A stretch of DNA of 64,000 nt from Pristionchus mayeri (lineage: Eukaryota > Nematoda > Chromadorea > Rhabditida > Neodiplogasteridae), in assembly GCA_036245805.1 (NCBI GenBank), contig BTRK01000001.1:17987087-18051086 (forward strand), given 5' to 3'. Shown in pieces: positions 48,001-59,486 of the stretch (positions within the stretch are counted from its first letter, which is position 1; each line of letters starts with the position of its first letter). Position numbers and translations under genes: made by a program. The notes below the pieces were generated by a model. That model was given only the letters and a program-made list of their open reading frames with translations. It did no database searches and was not told where the DNA came from.

Positions 48001-50206
48001 TCATACCCTTCAAATTTAATTAAAATAGTTTAGCGTAACTATTTGGGAGATCGGGATTTCATGGCTGGCGATGTGATCTGTAATGAAGAAGAGAAAAAAG
48101 AAACAGTCGATACAGCTGCTCACGCTCCTACTGTAAATGTTTGCTATACAAATTATTGCGTTCTGGTCATTCATTCACATTTTCGTAGGACTCTTTCGAT
48201 GACGAGGATTTTGGTGGAGATCAAATGGAGTATATGAACGAGCCATTGCTGAATGAGGATCTGGTTTGTCATTGTATGGGTTATTGATGTGTAACTGTTC
48301 TTTCAGGGAAATGAGGATGGATACCAAGATTTAAGTTCTGGTGGTCAAATCGAGAATGATGGAGGTGATAAAGAGGCTATCGATAACGATGCTGATATTC
48401 CGAAGGTTTCTCCTTACAAAATATTCTTTACAAAGTTTTAATTCATTTTTACATCATCCTCTAAGGAAGAGACTGTCAAAGTGGACAAGGGAAGAAGATC
48501 TACTAGAAATGTCTCTGGACGTGTAAAGTACACTGATTCTACGGAGGAATCTGATGGAGAAAACGAACCTTCTTTGAAGAAAATAAAATCGGAGCCTGTG
48601 GAGAATAAGAATAAGGTTGAAATTTTGTTATTTTCTCGACGATTTGTTAGAAATGTGTTATAGATGATGGTTCAAATTATTTTTATTTATTTATTTTTTT
48701 TGAAATGAAGTAGGTTAGAATGAGGACTGTTTAGGTCGTACTTCATAAGAGAAGATTATCGAACAAAGGAAAATCTCAAACGAAAATTGTGAAAATGAAC
48801 AAGGAACATTCGAAGGAAAATGAAACGGAAAAGAATGAATTGGAATGCCCCGAATGTGAAGTCAGTACTTATTATTTTTGGTTAAGTTGATCACTTAAAT
48901 TTCTTTTGGATAAATTTCAGTACCGCTCTAGATCGGTGTATTCGTGGTGGAGACATCTCAAAGAGAAGCACTCGACCACACCTACTCTGGTCAGCATTTA
49001 CATTTATATTGTTCACAGTATGGTAACACGCTGTTCGCAAGAGTCACAAAGTTTCTCTGCAGGCAGGATGTCTCATTCGCTGCGATTGTGGAAATGAATC
49101 GTACTCGCATAATCACAGTAACGAGGTATTATCTTTACTTTAAAGTTACCCAACACCCTTGAAATTATTGAATTTCCGTGCGTCCCTGATCACGGTAAAA
49201 GGAGTGAGAGAGCATGCAAAACAAGAGCGGATGTGACCAGGCACGCGTGGAAATTCAAATAATTTCAAGGGTGTTTGGTAACTTTAATGCATATTGGCAC
49301 GATTTAAGTGAATAGTTTTAAGAATCGACACCGCCATATTTTCAGTGCCAGATTTCGAACTTCACTATCATTCGCACCGGAGATGGACAGATTCGGAGAA
49401 TTCGGATGACTCCGCAGTGTGTGCTGTGCAAGGTGAGTTAGAAGTGGATAACGAATGAACATTTTAAAAATCTTATGATCACATTAAGAATCAGTAATTG
49501 CATTGAAATCAATAATTGCTTTAAAAATATAGATCTCTCGTTGTATGTTTACAACCTTTGTTAATTCGACGTCTTAATTTTATTTTTGTAATTACTAAAT
49601 TCCTTGCATCAACTGCGCTAAAGTTTACAGTAAGGCCCGCCACGAGCGATAATAATAATTATTATTATCGTTATTATTAATTCTTTCCTACTGATCGAAC
49701 AATTTATTTTCCATCAGAAGTATCCCAAGACGGCTTGTGGATATATGGCACATTTCGAGAAACATCACAAATCTTCACTGAAAGCGGTTGGTCGGATATT
49801 TAATATTTCAATTATTGAAACATCATCAGAATGGAATCTACCTCGAGTGCCAGTGCGGCCTCAAGTGCACGATTCATGGCGACCTCTATAAGCACGACAA
49901 AAAGGTGTGCTTCTCATCAAAACAACTCCGTATGAAATGATCCCCTTGATAAGTGACTACTGACCACTCATTATAGTATGCACTGTATCCCAATACGAGG
50001 AGAGAATAATATCGTCATCAATTGTTTTGAAATAGCCTAGCTTAAATCACACAGCAAAATGAATTTTGAATTTTGTAGCTATTTCGTCGTAAATGTAAAC
50101 ATATATAAGTGTGAAAAAACATATATACAATGTAACCATATATAATTCACATGATTTACAGTGCTCTGGACTCGAGTTCACTCTCCACAAATTGAACGAG
50201 GATTAA
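45079..50206 (+). CDS. Z6: class B multi-zinc-finger protein (intact)
   Basis: Exons: 45079-45129, 45197-45295, 45355-45422, 45507-45586, 46210-46259, 46335-46433, 46500-46567, 46629-46746, 46816-46893, 46945-47028, 47072-47134, 47201-47260, 47474-47524, 47566-47628, 48034-48132, 48189-48263, 48307-48405, 48466-48615, 48735-48860, 48921-48989, 49063-49125, 49346-49432, 49718-49786, 49830-49904 and 50162-50206. The exons of 99/68/80/50 and 99/68/118 bases encode the class B domain twice; the halves share xFSxxSxDxLxSVxSRxF and SIRxLMYGxIExxHLTL. SUMO-type motifs: KMKDEP, VIKQEE and EIKEED. Four finger exons and an FTLHKLNED tail follow. The donor after 47260 is GCAGGT, required by phase. ATG follows TTTAG plus two bases. 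Mariner-like and fold-back elements sit only in introns. Confidence 0.87.
45606..46152. mobile_element. Mariner-like non-autonomous element, about 0.55 kb
   Basis: TTAGGTTGATACAAAAGTTT at the left pairs with AAACTTTTGCATCAGCCTAA at the right, bounded by TA dinucleotides. No transposase frame. Inserted in the fourth Z6 intron. Confidence 0.75.
47675..47985. repeat. Fold-back MITE in Z6 intron
   Basis: Arms of about 90-120 bases containing GCAAATCG...CAGAGTGATCATAC and GTATAATCACTCTGG...CGATTTGC pair. The centre has a second hairpin, ATGACCCTC...GAGGGTCAT. Confidence 0.75.
49142..49288. repeat. Fold-back MITE in Z6 intron
   Basis: AAGTTACCCAACACCCTTGA at the left pairs with TCAAGGGTGTTTGGTAACTT at the right. 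The loop is about 100 bases. It lies between finger exons. Confidence 0.78.
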
Positions 50207-50318
50207 ACGAATGAAAGAGTTCGAAACATTTTTGGACTCAGTATTATCCAAAACTGATTATCTCTCTTCTTAATTTGTTCCGTGTAGTTTCGTTTCTCTT
50301 GATGTTTCGTCCTCAAAT

Positions 50319-50324
50319 AATAAA
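50319..50324 (+). terminator. Poly(A) signal of Z6
   Basis: AATAAA 113 bases after the stop and 103 bases before the Z7 acceptor. Confidence 0.68.
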
Positions 50325-50361
50325 GAAGTTTTTTTTCAAGGTTTATGAAATATATCGTGAT

Positions 50362-50379
50362 CTGGTTTAATTCCGGATT
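50362..50379 (+). promoter_or_regulatory. Conserved intercistronic motif, copy 8 (before Z7)
   Basis: CTGGTTTAATTCCGGATTT, 38 bases after the Z6 poly(A) signal. Confidence 0.68.
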
Positions 50380-52689
50380 TATTATTTGATTATTCTGTAA
50401 ATTTATTGCAATGGATCCCTCATTTAGAGATGGCATCTGCACAGACGCCTCTCTCGACTGTGGAAGAATGGAAGAGAAAGGTATGATTATTGGCTCTCCA
50501 TGCAAAGCGATCTTTATTCCTTCCAACAGAACGCGCTGAAACAAAGAGTATCACTATTTTTTATATGAAACATGTAGTTCTTGTCAAATTGATGAAAGTT
50601 ATTCGAAAACCGGAATGAGTTTACATAAATTACATGATTCGATATGAATATTCCTTTTCTTCATATAAAAATGTTGTTACTCTTTGTATTCCAGACTCGT
50701 GAATTCTCCGATGAATCGGATGATGCTCTGGCTTCGGTTTTCTCAAGAACATTCGAACTTCTGCCTGCCATTCTGAAAGGTTCCGATCCTAGCGTGCGTT
50801 TTGTTTTTTGTTTATGTGATATATTGTTAAAAAATTATTATTGAATTATTATGTTTGCAGCTTATTAAAAGAGTACTGAGATCTGTCGAATTCGAGCTGT
50901 CAAACTGCATGGAGTTCGAGAAAAATGAGTGAGTCTTTATGATCTTTAAACTATTTTATTCCTGTTAGTGGGAAGAGTGATGAGCTCGATCATTTTTAAG
51001 AAGTGAGCATTTGACTCATGTTTTTAGTTTACCTGGCAAAGTGTGTATAACTCTGAGATACAGTGTAAAATTGTAAGATAATATGTATGGTTTTGATGTT
51101 AATATTTCAAGTGATTCATCAATCCGCCCTCTGATGTACGGTCTCATCGAGGCTCTTCATCTAACTCTAACCCACTTGACCGAAAATAGAAGTCAGTTTA
51201 TATAATATGAAATTTGTGGAAATTACAATGGAAACAAAATAATAATAAATTTTTCCTGCAGTGGATGTATATGAGAAATCTGTGACTACTATCGAGGAAT
51301 GGAAGATAAAGGTGTTCTTTAGTTCCTACCTTAATTTTACAGTTATGGATTTGAGCATCTCTCATGCTATAGGAAGCATGATTTCGTAACTGATTGTATG
51401 TTTATAGCTAATCGGAAAGCGTAATTTTCATAATTTCGAATTCACTTTTAAAGGAACTCTTCATATATTTTCAGAGTTGCCAATTCTCAAATAGATCGGC
51501 TGATCCCCTCGCTTCCGTGATTTACAAAGGATTTGAATCAATTTTGATGATCATCAAGAATTTCGAACACAGTGTGAGTATCTTAATGCGTATTTAAAAA
51601 TCGATTACTTCTGTAGCACATAATGAGAGCACTCGGATCACTTGAGAGGGAGAGAAGTCATTTTCAATCCGTTCGCTGATGTACGGAGTGATCGAGTCGA
51701 TTCATCTCACTCTTCATCACTTGATCGAGAAAAAGAAGGAGTCGAATTCTTCTAAGGAGATACCAACTGAGGAGGTGACCTTCAATATCCATTCGATCTA
51801 ACATTGTCGCATATGCTAAAATATTCTTCTGTTTCAGAATCATCTTTCCACTTCCGTTGCTTCGACCGATAATTCTGACATGAACCCCACTCACTCTATT
51901 GAGCAGCTCTCTATGGTATGAGAAAACCAGTATCAATAGTGTAAAGCTATATAAACTATAGATTCCGACTTTCACAACCAATTTGCAATCGAGGGTGAAA
52001 GATGAACCGGTCGAACCATCCCACTCAATCCCTGAAGAGGATAAGGTTGAATTGTTTCTTCAACTTTACTAACTGAGAATTTACAGAAATCTGCAATGGA
52101 AACATTCCGACAGGTGATGAAGGACGAAGAAATGGACAATTATAACAATGTAGAAAAGTTTTCATTCTTCTTGAACCAAATGATGAAACTATTGATATCG
52201 CATTATCATTTCAGTCATTCGGTCCGGATTTCATCGGAGATCGGATCAAAGAGGAGGATATTCTTAATGAAGAGGTCAGGTCTTCTAATTTTAATGTGAT
52301 ATTTTATTCACCATAACTGTAACATTTCTGTAATATTTTTTCTTGAGTTTGACATTAAGAGACCGGCTCGGTAAGATTCCAGGACAGGCCGGACATCGCC
52401 GATCTTGACCAAAATTTTTTGCTGGATACCCCAATGGGTCCTCTTCACTAAATCGAGTATTACATGGGCCATGCTCTTGAAACATAGAAATGCCGGATTA
52501 TCAAAATGTGCAAACTCGAAATTCAGCAAAATTCAAGGGTGAGAGGTGAGATTCCACATGAACATGAAGATTCCACATGAACTTTCACATGAATTCCACA
52601 TGAACTTTCACATGAAGGGTGAGATTCCACATGAACGGAATAAATAATTGAATTGAATTGAATTGAATTGAGATCTAGGTCCGAAGTTA

Positions 52690-53757
52690 CAAGGGAACCG
52701 CATATCTAGGGGAAAGTCAAACACAAATTTGATGCGACCACTGGATTCTGACCCATGAGGGAAGTCCAACCACCTCTTGAACTCATCCGGAAACGACCTC
52801 CTAAGAACCGAAATTTGAATTTAAAAATTGGGGGAAATTGGCATGAAATTTTCTCTCTACTACCTCAGCCTAGTGTACTCTTCGAAGTGCCTATCCCGCA
52901 TCTCCCCCGGCAGCGAAGTGGTTGTGAGTTGCATCTATTTTGCAGAAGTCTGCAGTTCAAACCCCGATACCAGAAACATGTTTTGCTATTTTTCCCCATC
53001 TCTCACTCACTTTTCATGTGTATTTGTTCAATTATTGTCATGTTTCACTCGATTTTGACTTATGTAAAACTTCATTTTCTGGTTCTTTTTCAGCAACACA
53101 TACAAATATCAGTGGAAAGCGAACAATAATATGAACAAAATTATAAAGGGAGGATTCAACAAGACGAGGCTCACTCCCTTCGAATCACCGAAGGTGTACT
53201 TGTTCGGGGACGAATTGATGGCTGCTCCTCGATCGCTTGCACCAAGTGCCCTCGCTAAGAGAAGTCTTACTGCTTCCAATGTTTCTGCTCCATCGTTGTT
53301 GATAATTTTTTTATATTATTGTTCGCTTTCCACTGGCATTTGTATGTGTTGCTGAAAAAACAATCAGACAAATGAAGTTTTACATAAGTCAAAATCGAGT
53401 GAAACATGACAATAATTGAACAAATACACATGAAAAGTGAGTGAGAGATGGGGAAAAAAGAGCAAACCATGTTTCTGGTTTCGGTGTTTGAACTCCAGAC
53501 CTCTGCAAAATAGATGCAACTCACAACCAGTTCGCTACCGCGGAGGTGTGTGGTAGGCTCTGCAAAGAGTACACTAGGCTGAGGTAGTAGAGAGAAAATT
53601 TCATGCCAATTTCCCCCAATTTTTAAATTCAAATTTCGGTTCTTAGGAGGTCGTTTCCGGATGAGTTCAAGAGTTGGTTGGACTTCCCTCATGGGTCAGA
53701 ATCCAGTGGTCGCATCAAATTTGTGTTTGACTTTCCCCTAGATATGCGGTTCCCTTG
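52690..53757. mobile_element. Nested palindromic element with 3-bp TTA target duplication
   Basis: It starts CAAGGGAACCGCATATCTAG and ends with the reverse complement. Flanking TTA occurs at 52687-52689 and 53758-53760, whereas the uninterrupted opposite arm (near 55018) has a single copy. A 3-bp TTA/TWA duplication is the hallmark of PIF/Harbinger elements. Each arm carries a tRNA-like stretch (about 52912-52980 and 53483-53553) with A-box-like GCGAACTGGTTGTGAG and B-box-like AGTTCAAAC. Mirrored long frames are symmetry artefacts. Confidence 0.78.
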
Positions 53758-54128
53758 TTAGTGTGGTTTCTCAACATACTATCCAAGGCAACAAAAAGGA
53801 GTTATATTTCAATCCTATAGTTCAGTCGCAAACTGATTTTTCAACATTTAAAATTTGGTTTTATTTATTCAAAATTTTAAATCGAAAAACCGCAAAAAAA
53901 AACTAAGGTGCATGTTGTAGAGCGTAAAATTCTGCGTCGATTGACCTCTTAGCGAGTAAAAAATTTGGGGCATGTTTTTCGATAATTGGACCTAAAGGTA
54001 GATCAAAATAAAAATTTATCAGAATCCCTTCATATTGGTGCTCATTTTGTAGATCTCATCGATTCGATCAATGTTCACGTTAATCATGTTTCATGAAAAT
54101 GTGATACTACATTTTATGAGCGTTAAAA

Positions 54129-54420
54129 TGGGTGAATTTCGAGAGATTTTACTCCAAATTAAAACATTTTATCTCTAATCGTATTGTATCACAGTGGAAT
54201 TCCATACCCAATCATGTAATACTTTCTAGGAATTGTGAACTCTTTCTCGTTAGAACGCGTATTCACTTTCCTGTTAACTATGGCAATCTGTATTATACCA
54301 TATTATTATCTTTGCATCCTAGATGATGCATCCTATTTCATGTAGTCTTATTTCATCTTACTTCTCTTTCTCGTCACTTATTTCGACATCTGCATGATAA
54401 ATGAATTGAATTGAATTGAA
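54129..54420 (+). mobile_element. Non-LTR retrotransposon 3' end
   Basis: The short frame ISNRIVSQWNSIPNHVI matches the C-terminal WNxLP region of CR1-like reverse transcriptases, followed by a TTGAA-repeat tail at 54400-54426. A similar tail without a coding part is at 52632-52670. Confidence 0.7.
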
Positions 54421-56677
54421 TTGAATTTTTTAAAAAGTTTAAATCAAAAAAGTGCTGAACGACATGCTACGTATGTTCTAGAACATAAAATTCCGCGTCG
54501 AATGAGCCTTAAAATGCAAATTTGGTTGGGCATGTTTTGAGATAATTGACCCTAAGGGTAGAAAAAAATAATAATTTCTCGGAATTCCTTCGTGTATTCC
54601 TGGTGAATTATGAGCAATTGTATTTTAAACTATTCAAAGTGCATGCTAAAAAAGCCATATTCTAGCGCTCATAAAATGTCAGTATCACATTTTCATGAAA
54701 AATGGATAACATGAACATTGATCGAATCGATGAGATCTACAAAATGAGCACCAATATGAAGGGATTCTGATAAATTTTTATTTTTGATCTACTTTTGGGT
54801 CCAATTATCAAACATGCCCCAAAATTTTTTACTCGCTAAGGGGTCATTCGACGCAGAATTTTACGCTCTACAACATGCACTTTAGCTTTGTTTGCGGTTT
54901 TTCGATTTAAAATTTTGAATAAATAAAAACCAATTTTTAAATGTTGAAAAATCAGTTTGCGATTGAAATATAACTCCTTTTTGTTGCCTAGGATAGTATG
55001 TTGATAAACCACACTAACTTCGGACCTAGATCTCATCCTTGAATTTAGCTGAATTTCGAGTTTGCACATTTTGATGACCCGGCATTTCTATGTTTCAAGA
55101 GTATGACCCATAAAATACTCGATTTAGTGAAGAGGACCCATAGGGGTATCCAGGAAAAAATTTGGTCAAGATCGGCGATGATGATGTCCGGCCACAACAG
55201 GCAAACCCTCGAATCTTACCGAGCCAGTCTCTTAACAGATTGTTAGTTTGTATCTGCGACATGTGCTACGTATTCCCTTCTCAACACTCTTGCATTGCAG
55301 AAGGAGCCAAAGGACGAGTCAATCGATGACCTCCTATTAGACGAAGATGATGATCAGGTGATTTTACTCAAATTTAAATTCGAAAATATAATTTAAGAAG
55401 TTTCACCTGGATTTCAAGGATGATGAAATCAAGTTTAAGGAGCCGATCCTGAATGCGAATATGGTTGGTCGATTTAATATAACGTAAATTTTACATGTGT
55501 GTTTGATTTTTCTGTATTTCGCATCTAATTAATTTCTTTAAGGGTAACAATTTGGGAGATCAGGATTACATGGCTAGTGATGTCATCGATAATGGAGAAG
55601 AGAAAGAAAAAACAGTTGACAATGCAGCCAAATCTCCTGCTGTTAGTCGATTTACTGTAATGTTTACGATTTAATGATTTGAATGAGTACATTATTATGT
55701 TTCATTACACATTTTCATAGGGCTCTTTCAATAACGATGTTTTTGGCGGAGATCAAATGGAGTCTATGGACGAGCCTATGCTGAATGAGGATATGGTTTG
55801 TCATTATTAGGTCAATTTATGTGTAAATATTCCTCGAGGGCAATGAGGATTGCCAAGTTTCTGGTGATCTAATCGAGAATGATAGAGGTGGTAAAGAGGC
55901 TGTCGATAACGATGCTGATATTCCGACGGTTCATCCTACAAAATATTAAAATATTCTTTACAACGTTTTAATTTATTTTTACATCATCCTCTAAGGAATT
56001 GTCCGAGAAGGTCGAAGTGGAAAAGAGAAGAAGATCTACTAGGAATATCTCTGGACGTGGAAAGTACACTGATTCTAAGGAGGAATCTGATGGAGAAAAC
56101 GAACCATCTCTGAAGAAAAGAAAATCGGAACCTGTGGAGAAAAAGGAAAAGGTTGGAATTTTGCTATTTTCTCGAAGATTTGCTAGAGATGTGTTACAGA
56201 TGATGATTGAAATTATTTTTATTTATTTATTTTTTTTGAAATGAAGTAGGTTAGAATGAGGACTGTTTAGGTTGTACTTCATAAGAGAAGATCATCGTAC
56301 AAAGGAAAATCTCAAACGAAAATTGTGAAAATGAACAAGGAACATTCGAAGGAAAATGAAACGGAAAAGAATGAATTGGAATGCCCCGAATGTGAAGTCA
56401 GTAGTCATCATTTTTGGTTAAGTTGATCACTTAAATTTCTATTTTATAAATTTCAGTACCGCTCTAGATTGGTGTATTCGTGGTGGAGACATCTCAAAGA
56501 GAAGCACTCGACCACACCTACTCTGGTCAGCATTTACATTTATATTGTTCACACGCTGTACGCAATATTCACAAAGTTTCTCTGCAGGCAGGATGTCTCA
56601 TTCGCTGCGATTGTGGACATGAATCCTACTCATTTAAGCACAGTATCGAGGTATGCTTTGCTTTATCATGTGATCTA

Positions 56678-57580
56678 TCAGGTTGTTGCGAAAGTCTTGT
56701 CGCGTCATAGCGCTTGAACATTGTAGCGCATATAGTCCTTAATTCAGATATCGATATCATGTAACTAATTACTATCGATGAGGTATTGGATAGACTTTCC
56801 AGCGCACCGTACTTCGTAGCTGAAGGCTCATTAACAAATTGTCAGTGCAAGACGAAACACTGCCGACTGGTATCACCAACATGCTCGTTTCTACGTTTAA
56901 TACTACTCGGAAAAGAGTTATATGCCCAAACTCATAACATATTCATAAACCTCATAACACAGGCATTACATTGGCTCATTAATAGATAGCCAGGCACAAA
57001 TGCCTTTCTGAAAATTTTTACACATTTCAAAATCAAGCTTGGACGAGAATTCTCGAATACATGTTGTATCGTCTCATTTTTGTTTCGATGAACCTGGGAA
57101 TGTAAGTCAGCCTGATAAACATAGTATTTGAGGTGATTGACTTACTGTTTCAGTTTGGGGCTGGTAGAATATTTCCCCCAGCAAAATTCGCCTTTCAAAA
57201 TAGAGATTCTCAAATTTTCTTGACGAAAACTACCCTATTTGGTAAAATTAGTGCTCGCAGCCGATTTAAAAGGTAGGCCTATTGGGCTTATCTAAACAAG
57301 CAACCCTTCCTCTATTATCGTTTCACAAGAATTATTTCAGAAGTCGCTAGTTATTTTTACAGGCTATGATAAATTTGGAACATATTTTTATCACATTTTG
57401 ACTCAAAATAAAATCCGTGAAATTTTCTGGTTTTCTATAGGGGCTTCACTAGGGGTAACTGTATGGTTATGGTGCGCATGTATGTACCTAACATATATTA
57501 TGAGGTCAGACAGCCTGAATTCCGGTGAAGCGAAATCGGTGTAGTTGCACACGCGACAAGACTTTCGCAACAACCTAATA
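56678..57580. mobile_element. Mariner-like element, about 0.9 kb
   Basis: TCAGGTTGTTGCGAAAGTCT at the left pairs with AGACTTTCGCAACAACCTAA at the right, flanked by TA. No intact transposase was recognised. Inserted between finger exons of Z7. Confidence 0.78.
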
Positions 57581-58230
57581 GCATGATCTATGTGAGTCGA
57601 TTTCAGAATGGAAACTGACCCATTTTCAGTGCGAGATTTCGAACTTCACATTCATTCGCACTGGAGATGGAGTAATTCGTAGAGTTCAGATGACTCCTCA
57701 GTGCGTACTGTGCAGGGTGAATTAACCTCTTTTTTTATTTTTCCCTTTTTTGTGTTTCAATCTGTTTGAAAATGTTGAAAATTATATTTCATCAGAAATA
57801 TCCCAAGACTCCGTTTGGATATATTCAGCATCTCCAGGTCGATCACAAAACGACGCTGAAGAGAGTTTGTTACATAGATATACGATTTATCAATGATTTC
57901 ATCATCAGGGCGGAATCTTCCTCATCTGTGCTTGTGGTCTCAATTACACAACTAAAGATGACTATATGAAGCACAACAAGAAGGTACACTTCTCAGTTTA
58001 TTAGCGCCTTTTTCATGTTATGACTATGACAATTCAGTGCTCTGGACTTGACTTCACTCTCCACAAATTGGACGAGGATTGATCGGACGCAATATCCACT
58101 CGAGGAACTTGTAGATTCTATTCTAAATACCGTTCACCTTAAATTATTCTCTGTTAACAATTTTCTTGATTTTGTTTTTCTAATTATAAAGAAGTTTAAG
58201 TTCTTGTGAGATTGAAAAGTGCGATATATT

Positions 58231-58249
58231 CTGGTTTACTTCCGGATGA
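58231..58249 (+). promoter_or_regulatory. Conserved intercistronic motif, copy 9 (before Z8)
   Basis: CTGGTTTACTTCCGGATGA. Its reverse complement contains CCGGAAGT, the ETS-factor core. It lies 63 bases before the Z8 start. Confidence 0.68.
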
Positions 58250-58311
58250 ATTATTTTGAATGTTATGTAATTTTTTGGTCACTTACGTTATTCAAATGTA
58301 TAATTGTAGTT

Positions 58312-58656
58312 ATGTCCACCGGAGGATCGAATTATCTAAAGGTGGAACTGAAAGAAGAGCCACTGGACGATTACCCAGCGATGTTCCATGACAATAAGGT
58401 TATTTTTTTCTCAATAGATAAAAGCGTGAACTAGTTTGCAAGTAGTTAGAATCTCACATTACGGAGGGTTCTACTTTGGTCAATTCAATAAAATGCTCAT
58501 TATTTAATAACGCAAAGTGCTAACGTATTACTTCATGCAAATTTGAAATATTTATTTATATCTTTATCTGCGTAATTTAATCTAACACTTCTACTAATGC
58601 AGCTGTAGTGGGCGCGTGAATTTGAAATATAACCTTTAAAGAACTCGATTCAACCT
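58312..58656 (+). pseudogene. Z8: class C gene reduced to its first exon
   Basis: 58312-58398 encodes MSTGGSNYLK then LKEEPLDDYP, nearly identical to exon 1 of Z3, with a good donor. AACTCGATTCAA at 58641-58652 resembles the start of Z3 exon 2 but is cut by a mariner-like insertion at 58658. No later exon is found before the next gene region, so the rest is lost. Confidence 0.75.
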
Positions 58657-58657
58657 A

Positions 58658-59481
58658 TTGGGGTGTTCCAAAAGTTCCTGGAATTTTTTCCAAAAATTTA
58701 TTTCTTTGAAGGGATGAATCTCACTGACTAATAGTACATAGCATTGAATAGGGCAATCGGTGCTCTTCAATTTCCGCGCTACATAGGTAAGCAATTTCGA
58801 GATTCTCAAGAATCGTGCGATTCCGAAGTTGTGTATCAAAAATGACCAAACGTCAAATTCTTTCCTATGAAGAGACATAATTCATGTGATAATGCCTAGT
58901 TACTTGGTAGTTGCCAAATAGCTTACTGGACACTATCCTGGCCCTCTGAATCGCGCTGTACAATTATTACAAGATTCAAAATTTTCCACGTGTTTTTTAA
59001 ATTTTCATCGATTTTGATTCCAACAACGGTTCCAAACGACAATAAATAATTTATAACGAATTTGCATTGCAAAGTTAGAGCGATTGATTAGCAAAGAACC
59101 ATGAAAATTTGAAAAATTTCGAAAATGACCTTCCTTCGGCAAGATTAATATAGAAAAGTTTTGATGTTTTTTGGCGGTCGTTAAAGAAAGATGCAATTTT
59201 AAATGTTCAATTGAAAGGTCCATTGCTACCTCTAATTCACAATAAACCAGAGTATTGAAACTTCAAAGAAAACGAAATTATAAATTTTTCAAACAGGGGC
59301 CAAAAAACGCACATTTGTTACTATTTCATCATCAATATGTAATCGTTTAAAGAAATAGCCTTCGCAAAATATATTTAAGGTCGATCTATAATAGATCTGA
59401 GGGATGATTAATTTCATTGACTTATGATTCGTGAGAAAATAAATTCAGAAAAAAATTCCAGGAACTTTTGGAACACCCCAA
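58658..59481. mobile_element. Mariner/Tc-like element with clean TIRs, about 0.82 kb
   Basis: TTGGGGTGTTCCAAAAGTTC at the left pairs exactly with GAACTTTTGGAACACCCCAA at the right, flanked by TA at 58656-58657 and 59482-59483. The near-perfect TIRs suggest recent activity. No complete transposase visible. Confidence 0.85.
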
Positions 59482-59486
59482 TACTA

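Larger units (their letters stand above)
52356..55237. repeat. Large fold-back repeat carrying nested insertions
   Basis: The outer arms pair across almost 3 kb. The right arm (54660-55237) is uninterrupted, while the left arm is broken at 52545-52672 (simple-repeat-rich insert) and at 52690-53757 (nested element). Near the centre, 54129-54420 is a retrotransposon end. It fills the intron of Z7. Confidence 0.85.
50430..58082 (+). pseudogene. Z7: class B multi-zinc-finger copy with a deletion frameshift
   Basis: Exons: 50430-50480, 50695-50793, 50861-50928, 51112-51191, 51262-51311, 51475-51573, a fused 51617-51774, 51839-51916, 51961-52044, 52088-52150, 52215-52274, 55301-55357, 55398-55463, 55543-55641, 55721-55795, 55839-55928, 55996-56151, 56271-56396, 56457-56525, 56588-56650, 57630-57716, 57796-57864, 57909-57983 and 58038-58082. 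In Z1 and Z6 the segment at 51617 is two exons (68 and 118 bases) with an intron. In Z7 the end of the first, the intron and the start of the second are missing, and the fusion is out of frame, giving TGA at 51677-51679. All finger exons downstream are open and very similar to Z6. A nearly 3-kb nest of repeats fills the intron 52275-55300. Confidence 0.8.

Noticed and set aside
52755..53692. Matching 120-140-residue frames on both strands
   Set aside because: They are the two arms of the nested fold-back element; no known domain and no splice context.
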